A DNA stretch of 64,000 bases from Variovorax ginsengisoli (GCF_030486595.1 NZ_JAUJZH010000026.1:46701-110700), one strand, 5' to 3'; counted from the stretch's first letter, positions 53,075 to 62,558 are shown. Translations and numbers: made by a program. The notes: a model not told the origin generated them from the letters alone.

Positions 53075-53980
53075 ATGGCGCCATTGCATACCGACGGCCG
53101 CACGGAACCGACCCTCGGCGCCGAGCCCGTCGCCCGCCCGCCGCTTCCCCGCGCGGCGGCGTCAGAGGAGGCGCGCGAGTTCTACGAACTCGCCATCGGC
53201 GAGAAGAATCGCGACTACTACCTGCGGCGTTTCGAGGAATTCGACCGGGAGGGGACTCGCCTGGGTTGGCACTGGCCCGCCTTCTTCTTCACTTTCTGGT
53301 GGCTCATGTACCGCAAGATGTGGGGCAAGGCGGCGTTGTACTTCCTGCTGCCCAGCATCATCGGCGCCGCCATCGGCGCGGTCGCCATCACGGCCCCGGG
53401 GTTCGCGGTGCTGGCGTACTGCATCTACCTGCTGGGCCTGTTCGTCATCCCGCCCCTGATCTCGAACGGGGGCTACTACCGCCACTGCCAGAAGCTCATC
53501 GCGAGTGCCCGCCACACGAGCAGCAACCCGCAGGCCCAGTTCGCGCTGCTGGCAAGAAAAGGCGGCACGAGCAACATCGCTCTGATCCTGCTGGCGATCA
53601 TGGCCATCGGCGCCGGCATCGGCATCCTGGCGGCCATCGCGCTGCCCGCCTACCAGGACTACACGGTCCGGGCGAAGGCCGCGAACGCCCTGCGCCACGG
53701 CAAGGCCGCGGCCGCCGCGGTCGGCGAGCACTACGAGACCCGGCGCACGCTGCCGGGCAGCCTGGCCGCCGTCCAGTTCGGCCCGCCGCTGCCGCCCGAG
53801 CTCCAGGACGTGCAGTTGAACACCTCCAATGGCGTCATCCGCCTGGTGCTCTCGAGCGGACCCGCGAACGGGCGGACGTTCCAGCTGGTTCCGTCCGCGG
53901 ACACCGGCGGCCGCGTCAGGTGGACCTGTCAGTCCGTGGACATGAAGCCGAAGCTGCTGCCGGCCGAGTGCCGGCCTTGA
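53075..53980 (+). CDS. DUF2628-like membrane domain fused to a type IV pilin-like domain
   Basis: This 301-residue protein has an N-terminal DUF2628-like part (YLRRFEEFDREGTRLGWHWP, FWWLMYRKMWGKAALYFLLP and two membrane segments, about 35-160). A PilA-like segment ILAAIALPAYQDYTVRAKAA then occurs near residue 187, followed by a pilin-like globular tail ending RWTCQSVDMKPKLLPAECRP with two cysteines. The pilin part lacks the normal prepilin leader at the N-terminus, so it is not a conventional secreted pilin. Possibly an inner-membrane protein whose C-terminal domain uses a pilin fold. Confidence 0.75.
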   Translation: MAPLHTDGRTEPTLGAEPVARPPLPRAAASEEAREFYELAIGEKNRDYYLRRFEEFDREGTRLGWHWPAFFFTFWWLMYRKMWGKAALYFLLPSIIGAAIGAVAITAPGFAVLAYCIYLLGLFVIPPLISNGGYYRHCQKLIASARHTSSNPQAQFALLARKGGTSNIALILLAIMAIGAGIGILAAIALPAYQDYTVRAKAANALRHGKAAAAAVGEHYETRRTLPGSLAAVQFGPPLPPELQDVQLNTSNGVIRLVLSSGPANGRTFQLVPSADTGGRVRWTCQSVDMKPKLLPAECRP

Positions 53981-53985
53981 GCCGG

Positions 53986-54222
53986 TCAGACCAGGCGTGC
54001 CTGGATCAGAAGGGCCACGGCGATCAAGGCGCTTATCGTGCCGATCCCCAGCGCGATGCTGCGGGCCTTCCGCCGGGCCGCTCGGCGCCGTCGGTCGCCG
54101 ATTTCCTCCAGCCGATCGAGCACCGATGCGATCAATGCGTCGTCTTCTTCGGGGTGGGCCAGGCGCTCTTCGACCGCCAACGCCTGCAGCCTGTCGATTG
54201 CTTCCCGTCGTTCATTCAGCAT
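53986..54222 (-). CDS. Small membrane protein, 78 aa
   Basis: MLNERREAIDRLQALAVEER begins a charged helical domain (ALIASVLDRLEEIGDRRRRA), followed by a C-terminal transmembrane segment (SIALGIGTISALIAVALLIQ). It resembles a small tail-anchored protein. The start 54222 was chosen; ATG 54240 would add six residues. No homologue is named. It lies just after the GNAT gene on the same strand. Confidence 0.55.
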   Translation of the reverse strand: MLNERREAIDRLQALAVEERLAHPEEDDALIASVLDRLEEIGDRRRRAARRKARSIALGIGTISALIAVALLIQARLV

Positions 54223-54250
54223 GGTGGCATTCTGAAGCATGCGCCGCTTG

Positions 54251-54649
54251 CTATCGCGTGACGTAGTACGCAGAGAACTGATCGGAGCTGTGCGTGCAGC
54301 GCTGAAACCCGACGCGCAGAAGCCAGCCTTCGAACCTCGGGCTGGCGATGTTCTCGAGGTAGAGCACGCGGGCCTGCAGGCCATCGCTGCCTTCGAGGAA
54401 GCGATCGACCAGCCGCGCGAAATAGCCTTGGCCTCGGGCGTCCTTGGCGACCTGGATGTGGGCCAGGCAGAGCGCCGGCTCTCCCGGCGTGGAGGCCTTG
54501 AACCAGGAATAGCGCATGTACGCCTGCAGCGCCGCGCTCGTGTACCAGCGCGAGACGACGTCCTGCGCCTGGGGGATGCTGGCCTCGAACCGTGCGAGCC
54601 ATGCGAAGTAGAGGTCCAGATCGGCCTCCGGTTTGGTCGTGCAGTCCAT
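54251..54649 (-). CDS. GNAT-like acetyltransferase (132 aa)
   Basis: The 132 residues have a short GNAT core: CLAHIQVAKDARGQGYFARL (acetyl-CoA loop) and YLENIASPRFEGWLLRVGFQ. It is shorter than most GNATs at the N-terminus but otherwise ordered. Target unknown. Co-directional with the 78-residue gene; the trkH stop lies 127 bases upstream. Confidence 0.75.
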   Translation of the reverse strand: MDCTTKPEADLDLYFAWLARFEASIPQAQDVVSRWYTSAALQAYMRYSWFKASTPGEPALCLAHIQVAKDARGQGYFARLVDRFLEGSDGLQARVLYLENIASPRFEGWLLRVGFQRCTHSSDQFSAYYVTR

Positions 54650-54776
54650 GGACCCATCGTAGCGGGCGTTGGCGGGCGGGTATTGCGCTGCAGCAACACC
54701 GGCGCCTTCGGAAAGCGGTTTCTGGCCTGGGGACTTTCCCCAGCCGCAAATGCCCGCTGGCGTCTCTTTGGCACCC

Positions 54777-56243
54777 TCACTTGCGCCAGAACGAGGGGGT
54801 CAGCAAGGCGATGAAGCTGAGCAATTCGAGCCGGCCAAGCACCATGGCGAAGGTGCAGACCCAGACCTGGAAATCGGTGAGGACGCTGAAGTTGCCGGCC
54901 GGCCCGACGCTGCCGAGCCCGGGGCCGGTGCAGTTCACGCTGGCCAGCACCGCACTGAAGGCGGTGACCGGGTCGAGGTCGCTCAGCACCAGCAGCATGC
55001 TCAACGAGATCGTCGTCACGCCATAGACCAGCATGAAGGCCAGCACCGAGAAGATCACGCGGTGGTCGACCACCATCGCGCCGAGCGTCACCGGCTGCAC
55101 TGCGCGCGGATGCACGAGGCGCGTCATCTCGCGCCGCGCCTGCTTCACCAGGATCAGCACCCGCACCATCTTGATGCCGCAGCCGGCCGAGCCGGCACTG
55201 GTCGCCACGCTTGACAGCAGCAGCATGAAGAGCGGTGCGAACACCGGCCAGGCCAGGTAGTCGACGATCGCGAAGCCGGTCGTGCTGCCGACCGAGATGG
55301 CGTGGAACATGCCGTAGCGCAACGCATCCACGGGTCCGTAGACGCCCTTGGCCAACAGCACCAGCGCCACCACCAGGCCGCCGCCGACCAGCGCGGCGAG
55401 CGTGCCGCGCAACTCCGGGTCGCGCCAGAAGCCGCGCCAGTGGCCCTTTCGCAAGGCGATGAAATACAGCGCGAAGTTGCAGCTGGCCGCAAGCATGAAA
55501 ATCACGGCGATGCCCTCGAGCAGCGGCGACGCGAAGTACGCGAAGCTCGCATCGTGCGAGGAGAGCCCGCCCAGGCTCACGGTCGTGAACATGTGCATCA
55601 TCGCGTCGATGGCGCTCATGCCGCCGGCCCAGTAGGCCAGGAAGCAGGCGGCCGAGAAGGTGGCGTAGATGCCCCACAGCCCTTTGGCTGTTTCCTTGAC
55701 CCGCGGCGTCAGCTTGCTGTCCTTGATCGGGCCGGCCACCTCGGCCTTGAAGAGCTGGCTGCCGCCGACGCCCAGCAGCGGCAGGATGGCCACCGCCAGC
55801 ACCAATATCCCCATGCCGCCGAGCCATTGCAGGAAGGTGCGCCAGACGTTGATCGACACCGGCAGCGCGTCCAGCCTGGCGAGCACCGTCGCCCCGGTGG
55901 TCGTGAGGCCCGACACCGACTCGAAGTACGCGTGCGTGAAGTTGATCGGCCGCCCGATGTCGTTCAGGGCCCACATCATCGGCAGGGTGGCGAACAGCGG
56001 CAGCAGCACCCAGGTGAGCGACACCAGGAAGATGCCGTGGCGCGGCTGCAGTTCGCGCTTGTAGCGGCGCAGGCCGCCCCACAAGGCCGCCCCGCAGGCG
56101 AACGAGATCGCCGCCGAAAAGGCCCACACATGGCGCAGGCCGTCGGCGTGCGTCCAGGAAATGATCCACGGCACGAACATGCCGAGCGAGAAAAAGGTCA
56201 GCAGCGCGCCGAGCACGCGCAGCACCGGGAAGAAGTCGCTCAT
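54777..56243 (-). CDS. trkH: Potassium uptake protein TrkH
   Basis: This 488-residue protein has the four pore loops: SVSGLTTTGATVL, VSLGGLSSHDAS, SVGSTTGFAIVDY and NCTGPGLGSVGPAG, each with a selectivity-filter Gly. About 10 helices are visible. It is the K+-translocating subunit, gated by TrkA encoded 18 bases upstream. The stop lies near repeats-free GC-rich sequence. Confidence 0.93.
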   Translation of the reverse strand: MSDFFPVLRVLGALLTFFSLGMFVPWIISWTHADGLRHVWAFSAAISFACGAALWGGLRRYKRELQPRHGIFLVSLTWVLLPLFATLPMMWALNDIGRPINFTHAYFESVSGLTTTGATVLARLDALPVSINVWRTFLQWLGGMGILVLAVAILPLLGVGGSQLFKAEVAGPIKDSKLTPRVKETAKGLWGIYATFSAACFLAYWAGGMSAIDAMMHMFTTVSLGGLSSHDASFAYFASPLLEGIAVIFMLAASCNFALYFIALRKGHWRGFWRDPELRGTLAALVGGGLVVALVLLAKGVYGPVDALRYGMFHAISVGSTTGFAIVDYLAWPVFAPLFMLLLSSVATSAGSAGCGIKMVRVLILVKQARREMTRLVHPRAVQPVTLGAMVVDHRVIFSVLAFMLVYGVTTISLSMLLVLSDLDPVTAFSAVLASVNCTGPGLGSVGPAGNFSVLTDFQVWVCTFAMVLGRLELLSFIALLTPSFWRK

Positions 56244-56261
56244 CGAAAAGGGCCGCTGCCG

Positions 56262-57728
56262 TCAGAAGAAGGTGGCGCTGACGCGGAACAGCTTTTCCAC
56301 GTCGCGCACCTGGCGCTTGCGAGGCACGAAGATCACAACATGGTCGTTGCTCTCGATCAGGGTGTCGCCACGCGCGATGATGACCTGCGCCGGCGTCGGC
56401 GGCGCCCCGCCGGCCGGGGCCGCGCCTTCGCCGATCTCGGGCAGGCCGCGCATCACCAGGCCGAACTGCGCCCCCTTGGGCAGCTGGATCTCCGAGATCC
56501 TGCGGCCGACCACGCGCGAGGTCTTGCGGTCGCCGCGCGCCACGATCTCCAGCGCCTCGGCCACGCCGCGGCGCAGGCTGTGCACTGCCTGCACGTCGCC
56601 CTGCCGGACATAGGCGAGCAGTTCGCCGAGCATGGTCTGCGCGGGCGACAGCGCGATGTCGATCTGCGTGCCGTGCATCAGGTCGGCATAGCTGCGCCGG
56701 TTGATCAGCGCCAGCACGCGGCGCGCGCCCAGCCGCTTGGCCAGCAGGCTGGCCATGATGTTGTCCTCGTCGTCGCTGGTGAGGGAGAGGAACAGGTCGA
56801 TGCCCTCGATGCCTTCGTCTTCCAGCAGGTCCTCGTCGGTGCCGTCGCCGTGCAGCACCAGCACGCTGCTCGGCAGTTCGGCGGCCAGCTGCACGCAGCG
56901 CGCGTGGTCGTGTTCCAGCACCTTGATCTGGTAGGGCCGGCCGGTTTCGACCAGCTGCCTGGCGAGCCGCAGCCCGACCCGGCCGCCGCCCGCGATCATG
57001 ATGCGTTCGACGCCGCGCTGCTTTGCCCGGTCGTCACGGTGCAGCGCCGACAGCACCAGGGGCAGGTGCTCGCGTGCCGACAGCACGAAGACCTCGTCGC
57101 CGGGTTCGATCAGGGTCTGGCCGTCGCAGACGATGAAGCGATCGGGCTCGTTGTCGAGCCGGCGGTAGATGCCCACGATGCGCATGTCGGCGCCGGGCAC
57201 CCGTTCGCCCAGCTCGGCGATGCTGTGGCGCACCAGCGGTGCGCCCGCCACCGCGCGCACCGCCACCAGGCAGGCCAGCCCGTTGGCGAACTCGCGCACC
57301 TGCAGCGCCTCGGGGTACTCGACCAGCTTGCCGATATAGCGCGTGAGCGATTCCTCGGGGCAGATCACGCAGTCGACCGCGAAGCCGTCCTTGCCGAGCA
57401 GCGGACTGTCTTCCTTGTAGGCGTTGGAGCGCACGCGCGCGATGCGCGTCGGGATGCCGAACACCTGGTAGGCCACCTTGCAGCAGACCAGGTTGGTCTC
57501 GTCCTGCGCGGCGCAGGCGATCAGCATGTCGCAATCGCGGGCACCGGCCTCGGCCAGCACGTCGGGCTCGATGCCGCTGCCCACCACGCCGCGCAGCTCG
57601 AACCGTTCTTCGAGCTCGCGCAGACGCGCCGCGTCGGTGTCGATGACGGTGATGTCGTTGCTCTCCGACACGAGCGTGCCGGCCACGCTCTCGCCGATCC
57701 GGCCGGCGCCGAGGATGATGATTTTCAA
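56262..57728 (-). CDS. trkA: Potassium uptake regulator TrkA
   Basis: This 488-residue protein has two RCK-N/RCK-C pairs with NAD(H)-binding loops IILGAGRIGESVAGTL and IMIAGGGRVGLRLARQL, the full-length TrkA form. It gates TrkH in response to NAD+/NADH. It is the first gene of the trkA-trkH pair and diverges from the LysR gene at 57833. Confidence 0.94.
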   Translation of the reverse strand: MKIIILGAGRIGESVAGTLVSESNDITVIDTDAARLRELEERFELRGVVGSGIEPDVLAEAGARDCDMLIACAAQDETNLVCCKVAYQVFGIPTRIARVRSNAYKEDSPLLGKDGFAVDCVICPEESLTRYIGKLVEYPEALQVREFANGLACLVAVRAVAGAPLVRHSIAELGERVPGADMRIVGIYRRLDNEPDRFIVCDGQTLIEPGDEVFVLSAREHLPLVLSALHRDDRAKQRGVERIMIAGGGRVGLRLARQLVETGRPYQIKVLEHDHARCVQLAAELPSSVLVLHGDGTDEDLLEDEGIEGIDLFLSLTSDDEDNIMASLLAKRLGARRVLALINRRSYADLMHGTQIDIALSPAQTMLGELLAYVRQGDVQAVHSLRRGVAEALEIVARGDRKTSRVVGRRISEIQLPKGAQFGLVMRGLPEIGEGAAPAGGAPPTPAQVIIARGDTLIESNDHVVIFVPRKRQVRDVEKLFRVSATFF

Positions 57729-57832
57729 GTGATGTGGTCTCCCGGCAGGCTTTATACGCTGTAAGGCGGCGCGCGAAGAGTGACCGCGGCATTTCCGAAA
57801 TGACCCACGCGCGCCCTGCCTAGAATCCCGCG

Positions 57833-58714
57833 ATGGATACTCGCCAGATGCGCTGCATCGTCGCGATCGCCGAATGCGGCAGCCTCACCCGCGCCGCCGA
57901 GCGGCTGGGGCTGGCGCAGCCGGCCTTGACGCAGACCCTCAATCGGCTCGAGGGCGAGATCGGCGCGAAGCTGTTCGAGCGCAGCCGGCGCGGGGCGGCG
58001 CTGACCGAGGCGGGCCTGGCCATCGTCGAGGACCTGCGGGCCGCGCTGGCCCACGGCGATGCGGCCGCCGAACGCGCGCGCGCCATGGGCGCCGGCCGGG
58101 CCGGGCGGCTGACCATCGGCTTCGTCACCCACGCGGTCTACGAGGTGCTGCCGCGGGCGCTGCGCCGGCTGCACGTGGAGCATCCGCAGCTGGACGTGGT
58201 GCTGCGCGAGATGAGCAACGCCGAGCAGGTCGACGCGCTCGAGGGCGGGCGCATCGACCTCGCGCTGCTGCATCCCCCGGTGCCGGTCACGGCCCGGGTG
58301 CACGAGCGGCGGCTGGGTGAGGAAGCGATGGTGGTGGCGCTGCCGGCGGACCATGAACTGGCGGCCGACGGCTGCGTGTCGATGGCCGAGATCGCCGCCC
58401 ACGGCCTGGTGTGGTTCCCGGCCCAGCAGATGCCGCTGCTGCGCACGCTGATGCTCGGTGCCTTCCGCAGCGCGGGCCTCGACCTGCGCGTGCGGCAGGA
58501 CGCCAACCGCACCCTCACCGTGCTGGCCTGCGTGGCCGCCGGCCTGGGCTGGTCGCTGCTGCCGAGCTCGGTGCGCTCGCTGCAGCACGCCGGCGTGCGC
58601 TATGCGCAGGTGCGCGACGGCGCGGCGCTGCCGTCCTTCGAACTGGCGGCGATGTGGCTGGCGCGTTCGCGGCCGACCTTCGCCGATACCTTCGCCGCCA
58701 TGCTGGCGGACTGA
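57833..58714 (+). CDS. LysR-family transcriptional regulator
   Basis: This 293-residue LTTR has an HTH MRCIVAIAECGSLTRAAERLG followed by PALTQTLNRLEGEIGAKLFE and an effector domain ending in an LTTR-typical tail. It ends 11 bases before, and convergent to, the Bug receptor operon. Its binding target could be the operon's promoter upstream of 62405, or trkA; the former is more usual for metabolism. Effector unknown. Confidence 0.88.
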   Translation: MDTRQMRCIVAIAECGSLTRAAERLGLAQPALTQTLNRLEGEIGAKLFERSRRGAALTEAGLAIVEDLRAALAHGDAAAERARAMGAGRAGRLTIGFVTHAVYEVLPRALRRLHVEHPQLDVVLREMSNAEQVDALEGGRIDLALLHPPVPVTARVHERRLGEEAMVVALPADHELAADGCVSMAEIAAHGLVWFPAQQMPLLRTLMLGAFRSAGLDLRVRQDANRTLTVLACVAAGLGWSLLPSSVRSLQHAGVRYAQVRDGAALPSFELAAMWLARSRPTFADTFAAMLAD

Positions 58715-58724
58715 GGCTCCGAGC

Positions 58725-59717
58725 TCAATCCATCTGGATCTTGTGCGCCCGCGCCAGTTGGCCCCACTTGGCGATCTCCGCGCGGCGGAAGGCGTCGAGC
58801 TCGGCCGGCCCGGCAGCGACCACTTCGGCGCCGGTGGCCTCGAGGCGCTGGCGGATCTCGGGCTCCTTGAGCAGCGCCGAGAACTCCTTCGTCAGCCGAT
58901 CGACCACCGGCGCCGGGGTGCCCGCGGGCACGAAGACCGCGTTCCACTCGTAGACCTCGTAGCCCGGCAGTCCCGATTCGGCCACCGTCGGCAACTGCGG
59001 CAGCACCGGCGAGCGCGCCTTGCCCGTGACCGCCAGCGGCCGCAGCTTGCCGGACTGGATGTACGGCAGGCTCGACGCCAGGCTGGCGAAGAACACCGGC
59101 ACCTGGCCGGCCATCACGTCGGTCAGCGCCGGGCCGCCGCCCTTGTAGGCCACGTGGGTCATGCGCACGCCGGCCATGGCGCTGAACTGCTCGGCCGCCA
59201 GGTGCTGGGCCGAGCCGTTGCCGGACGAGGCGTAGTTGATCTCGCCCGGCCTGGCGCGGGCCTGCGCGACCAGGTCCTGCACGCTGCGGATCGGTGCCGC
59301 CGGATTCACCACCAGCACGTTGGGCACTTTCACCAGCAGCGACACCGGCGCCAGGTCGCGCAGCGTGTCGAAGGGCATCTTGCTGCGCAGCGCCGGGTTC
59401 TGGGCATGGCTGGAGGCATCGAGCATCAGCGTGTAGCCATCGGGCGCGCTCTTGGCCACCAGGTCGCCGCCGATCGCGCCGCCGGCGCCGCCGCGGTTGT
59501 CGACCACCACCGGCTGGCCGAGCCGGCTCGACAAGGAGGGCGCGATGATGCGCGCCACCGCGTCGACCGTGCCGCCGGGCGGGTAGGTCACGACCAGCCT
59601 GATCGGGCGGCTGGGCCAGCCTTGGGCTTGGGCTGGGGACTGCACCGCCAGCGCTGCGAGCAGCAGGACGGCGCCGGCCCCGGCCAGGCAGCGCCGGCGC
59701 GAGATGTCATCGGGCAT
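58725..59717 (-). CDS. Bug/TctC-family periplasmic receptor, second in operon
   Basis: This 330-residue Bug protein has a signal (RRRCLAGAGAVLLLAALA, cleavage near AQAQG) and the family start WPSRPIRLVVTYPPGGTVDA. It is the last gene of the operon and its start overlaps the amidohydrolase end by 11 bases. It differs clearly from the first Bug of the operon (61413), so two ligands are likely. No TctAB permease is present. Confidence 0.88.
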   Translation of the reverse strand: MPDDISRRRCLAGAGAVLLLAALAVQSPAQAQGWPSRPIRLVVTYPPGGTVDAVARIIAPSLSSRLGQPVVVDNRGGAGGAIGGDLVAKSAPDGYTLMLDASSHAQNPALRSKMPFDTLRDLAPVSLLVKVPNVLVVNPAAPIRSVQDLVAQARARPGEINYASSGNGSAQHLAAEQFSAMAGVRMTHVAYKGGGPALTDVMAGQVPVFFASLASSLPYIQSGKLRPLAVTGKARSPVLPQLPTVAESGLPGYEVYEWNAVFVPAGTPAPVVDRLTKEFSALLKEPEIRQRLEATGAEVVAAGPAELDAFRRAEIAKWGQLARAHKIQMD

Positions 59718-60549
59718 GAAGGTCTCCCTCTTGATCGAATTTGAAGAGCCGGGCCGGCGTGTCGACCAGGATCCGCTGCCGGGCGGCGGCGTCGGGCACC
59801 CAGTCGGCGAGCGCCGCCTGGGCGGCCGTGTAGTCGACCCATTCGCGATGCTCGGTGTGGGGCCAGTCGCTGCCCCACAGCAGGCGCCCGGCGCCGAAGG
59901 CGCGCAGCAGCCGCTCGGCGGCCGCGCGGGCCTGCGGCGCCGAGGGCACTGGCCAGTTGCGGTAGGCGGCCGAAAGCTTGACCCAGGTCCGGCCGCCGGC
60001 GGCCGCGGCCAGCAGCCAGGCCTGGCCGGCGTCGGCCAGGGCACCGGGGCGGCCGAAATGGTCCACCACCAGCTTGCAGCCGGCATCGAGCACGGGCTGT
60101 CCGGCCTGGGCCAGCGCCTGCGAGTCGCGATGCAGCTCGACATGCCAGTCGAGCGCGCGCACGCGCGCGAACAGGCGCTGCCAGGCCGGGCGTGAAAAGT
60201 CGGGGATCGGCAGGCCGACCAGGTTCAGCCGGATCCCGCAGATGCCGCCGTCGGCCAGCGCCTGCAGGGCGAGGTCGTCGGCCTCGGGGTCGACCACGGC
60301 GACGCCGCGCAGCCGCCGCGGCCGGGCCCGGATCGCATCGAGCAGGAACCGGTTGTCGGTGCCCAGGAAGCTCGGCTGCACCAGCAGCGCATGCGAGACG
60401 CCGTGGGCATCGAGCAGGGCGCTGAAGTCGGCCGGCGTGGCGTCGTAGTCCGGCGCGTGGCGGCGCTGGGGCGCCAGCGGCAGCCCGCGCACGAACACGT
60501 GGGCGTGGCTGTCGATGGCGGTGACCGCCGCCGGCGCGGCCTCAGGCAT
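59707..60549 (-). CDS. Amidohydrolase, 2-pyrone-4,6-dicarboxylate-hydrolase-like
   Basis: This 280-residue TIM-barrel amidohydrolase has the metal motif DSHAHVF near residue 13, further barrel His/Asp in WHVELHRD, VVDHFGRPG and WGSDWPHTEHR. It resembles PDC hydrolase (LigI) and related lactonases that open cyclic esters or dicarboxylic acid lactones. It overlaps both flanking genes by 8-11 bases, so they act together, probably on a lactone or dicarboxylic acid captured by the Bug proteins. Confidence 0.78.
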   Translation of the reverse strand: MPEAAPAAVTAIDSHAHVFVRGLPLAPQRRHAPDYDATPADFSALLDAHGVSHALLVQPSFLGTDNRFLLDAIRARPRRLRGVAVVDPEADDLALQALADGGICGIRLNLVGLPIPDFSRPAWQRLFARVRALDWHVELHRDSQALAQAGQPVLDAGCKLVVDHFGRPGALADAGQAWLLAAAAGGRTWVKLSAAYRNWPVPSAPQARAAAERLLRAFGAGRLLWGSDWPHTEHREWVDYTAAQAALADWVPDAAARQRILVDTPARLFKFDQEGDLHAR

Positions 60550-61411
60550 AGCGGCGCTCGAGCGCGTCGAACGCGCTCTTGCGCACCAGCGCCTGGCGCT
60601 CGGCGAAGGTCGCGACCAGGCCGCTGGATTCGTCGAGCCGGCCGTCCCGCTGCAGCGCCTGCAGCGCCTGCTGCATGCCGTGCACCGCACCCTGCAGCGC
60701 GGCATTGGCGTAGAGCACCATGCCGAAGCCCATGGCGCTGAAGTCGCTCGCGGCCAGGGTCGGTGTCTTGCCGCCGATCACCACGTTGACCAGCTGAGGG
60801 CAGGCGATCTCGCGTGGGATCCGGCGCAGCGCGTCGAGCGATTCGGGCGCCTCGACGAAGGTCAGATCGGCGCCGGCCTCCGCATAGGCCACGGCACGCG
60901 CGATCGCGGCGTCGATGCCCTCCACGGTGGCGGCATCGGTGCGCGCGATCACCAAGAAGTCGGGATGCAGGCGGGCATCGACCGCGGCCCGGACCTTGCC
61001 GGCCATCTCCTGCGTCGGCACCAGGGCCTTGCCCTCGAAGTGGCCGCATTTCTTGGGGCTGGCCTGGTCCTCGAGCTGGATCGCGTTGGCGCCGGCGCGC
61101 TCGAGCGTGCGCACGCTGTGGCGCACGTTGAGCGCGTTGCCGAAGCCGGTGTCGGCGTCGACGATGATCGGCAGCGCCACCGCGTCGCGGATCGCCGCCG
61201 TGTGCTGCGCGATGTCGGCCAGGCCGACGAAGCCGAGGTCGGGCAGGCCGTAGAAGGTGTTGGTCAGGCCGGCGCCGCTCAGGTAGACGGCTTCGAACCC
61301 GAGCTGCTCGATCACGCGCGCCGCCAGCGCGTTGGCGGCGCCCGGCACCATCAGCCCGCGCCGGGCCTCGACCTTGCGGCGCAGCGCCGTGCCGGGATGG
61401 AGCGTCTCCAC
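60542..61411 (-). CDS. Isocitrate lyase/PEP mutase superfamily enzyme
   Basis: This 289-residue TIM-barrel enzyme has the ICL/PEPM catalytic Cys motif SPKKCGHFEGKALV and the metal motif VDADTGFGNALN. This subgroup includes methylisocitrate lyase, oxaloacetate decarboxylase and carboxyphosphonoenolpyruvate mutase-like enzymes. In this operon it may cleave the product of the neighbouring amidohydrolase. Its start is 1 base from the Bug gene stop and its end overlaps the amidohydrolase by 8. Confidence 0.82.
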   Translation of the reverse strand: METLHPGTALRRKVEARRGLMVPGAANALAARVIEQLGFEAVYLSGAGLTNTFYGLPDLGFVGLADIAQHTAAIRDAVALPIIVDADTGFGNALNVRHSVRTLERAGANAIQLEDQASPKKCGHFEGKALVPTQEMAGKVRAAVDARLHPDFLVIARTDAATVEGIDAAIARAVAYAEAGADLTFVEAPESLDALRRIPREIACPQLVNVVIGGKTPTLAASDFSAMGFGMVLYANAALQGAVHGMQQALQALQRDGRLDESSGLVATFAERQALVRKSAFDALERRYA

Positions 61412-61412
61412 C

Positions 61413-62405
61413 TCATTCGTCCTTCATGCCGGTGGCCTTGACCACCGCGCCGAGGCGCGCGCGCTCTTCGTCGACGAAGCGGACGAAGGAGGCCCGGGTG
61501 CCGCCGATCGGCTCGATGCCCAGGCCCTTGAGGCGCTCGGCGATGGCCGGCGTCTTCATGGCCGAATCGACTGCCGCGCTCATCTTGTCGAGGATCGCCG
61601 GCGGCGTGCCCTTGGGCGCGTGGATGCCGGCCCAGTGCGCGATGCGCAGGTCGCCATAGCCCTGCTCGGTCGCGGTGGAGAGGTCGGGGTAGGCCGAGAT
61701 CCGGCTGGTCCAGGTGTCGGCCAGAGCCTTCAGCTTGCCGCTCTTGAGATACGGCAGGGCGACGATGCTGGCCTCCGAGGTGGCCTCGACCTGCTTGCCG
61801 AGCACCGCCGTGATCGATTCGGAGCCGCTCTTGTAGGGCACGATGTCGAGCTTGGCGCCGTACTTCGTCTGCAGCACGCCCGAGACGAAGTGCGGCGTGC
61901 TGCCGGTGCCGGCGGTGGCCCAGTGGAAGCCTTCGCCGGTCTTCGAGGCGGCGATGAATTCCTTCAGGTTCTTGTACGGCGCATCGGCCGGCACCAGCAC
62001 CACCGAGGGCGCCAGGCCGATCATCGCCACCGGCTCCAAGTCGGCGTCCTTGTAGGGCATCGACTTCTTGATCATGCTGTTGGAGATCACGCCGGCGGCG
62101 CTGATCAGGAAGGTGTAGCCGTCGGGCGCCGACTTGGCGACCACGTCGGCACCCAGCGTGGTGCCGCCGCCGGGCTTGTTCTCGATCACGATCGGCTGGC
62201 CCAGCGCCTTGGAGGCGCCCTCGGCGGCGGCGCGCGCCATCAGGTCGTTGGCGCCGCCGGCCGAGAACGGCACGATCAGCCGGATCGGCTTGGTCGGCCA
62301 GGCGGCCGGCGCCGCCTGCGCCCAGGCGGCACTGCCGGCCGAGGCGGCGGCGAGGGCCGTGGCGACGAAGGTGGCGGCAAAGGTGCCGCGAAGGGAATGG
62401 GTCAT
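61413..62405 (-). CDS. Bug/TctC-family periplasmic receptor, first in operon
   Basis: This 330-residue Bug receptor has a signal (GTFAATFVATALAAASAGSA, cleavage near AWAQA) and the family start AWPTKPIRLIVPFSAGGAND and ENKPGGGTTL. It heads a four-gene minus-strand operon with 1-bp spacing to the next gene. The ATG at 62405 has GGAGA upstream on its strand. The ligand is unknown, probably a di- or tricarboxylic acid. Confidence 0.9.
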   Translation of the reverse strand: MTHSLRGTFAATFVATALAAASAGSAAWAQAAPAAWPTKPIRLIVPFSAGGANDLMARAAAEGASKALGQPIVIENKPGGGTTLGADVVAKSAPDGYTFLISAAGVISNSMIKKSMPYKDADLEPVAMIGLAPSVVLVPADAPYKNLKEFIAASKTGEGFHWATAGTGSTPHFVSGVLQTKYGAKLDIVPYKSGSESITAVLGKQVEATSEASIVALPYLKSGKLKALADTWTSRISAYPDLSTATEQGYGDLRIAHWAGIHAPKGTPPAILDKMSAAVDSAMKTPAIAERLKGLGIEPIGGTRASFVRFVDEERARLGAVVKATGMKDE

Positions 62406-62558
62406 GGTGTCTCCGGTTGTTCGGCCGCGCATGGCCGCGCGGCCCGGCCAAGTATCGGCAGGTCGCCAGCCCATGGGAACGCCTTGGCGGGTTGCTTTTT
62501 CATAAGCGGCGCTTATGCAACACTCGCTGCTCGGCTTCGCCATCTTCCCCCGTTCGTC

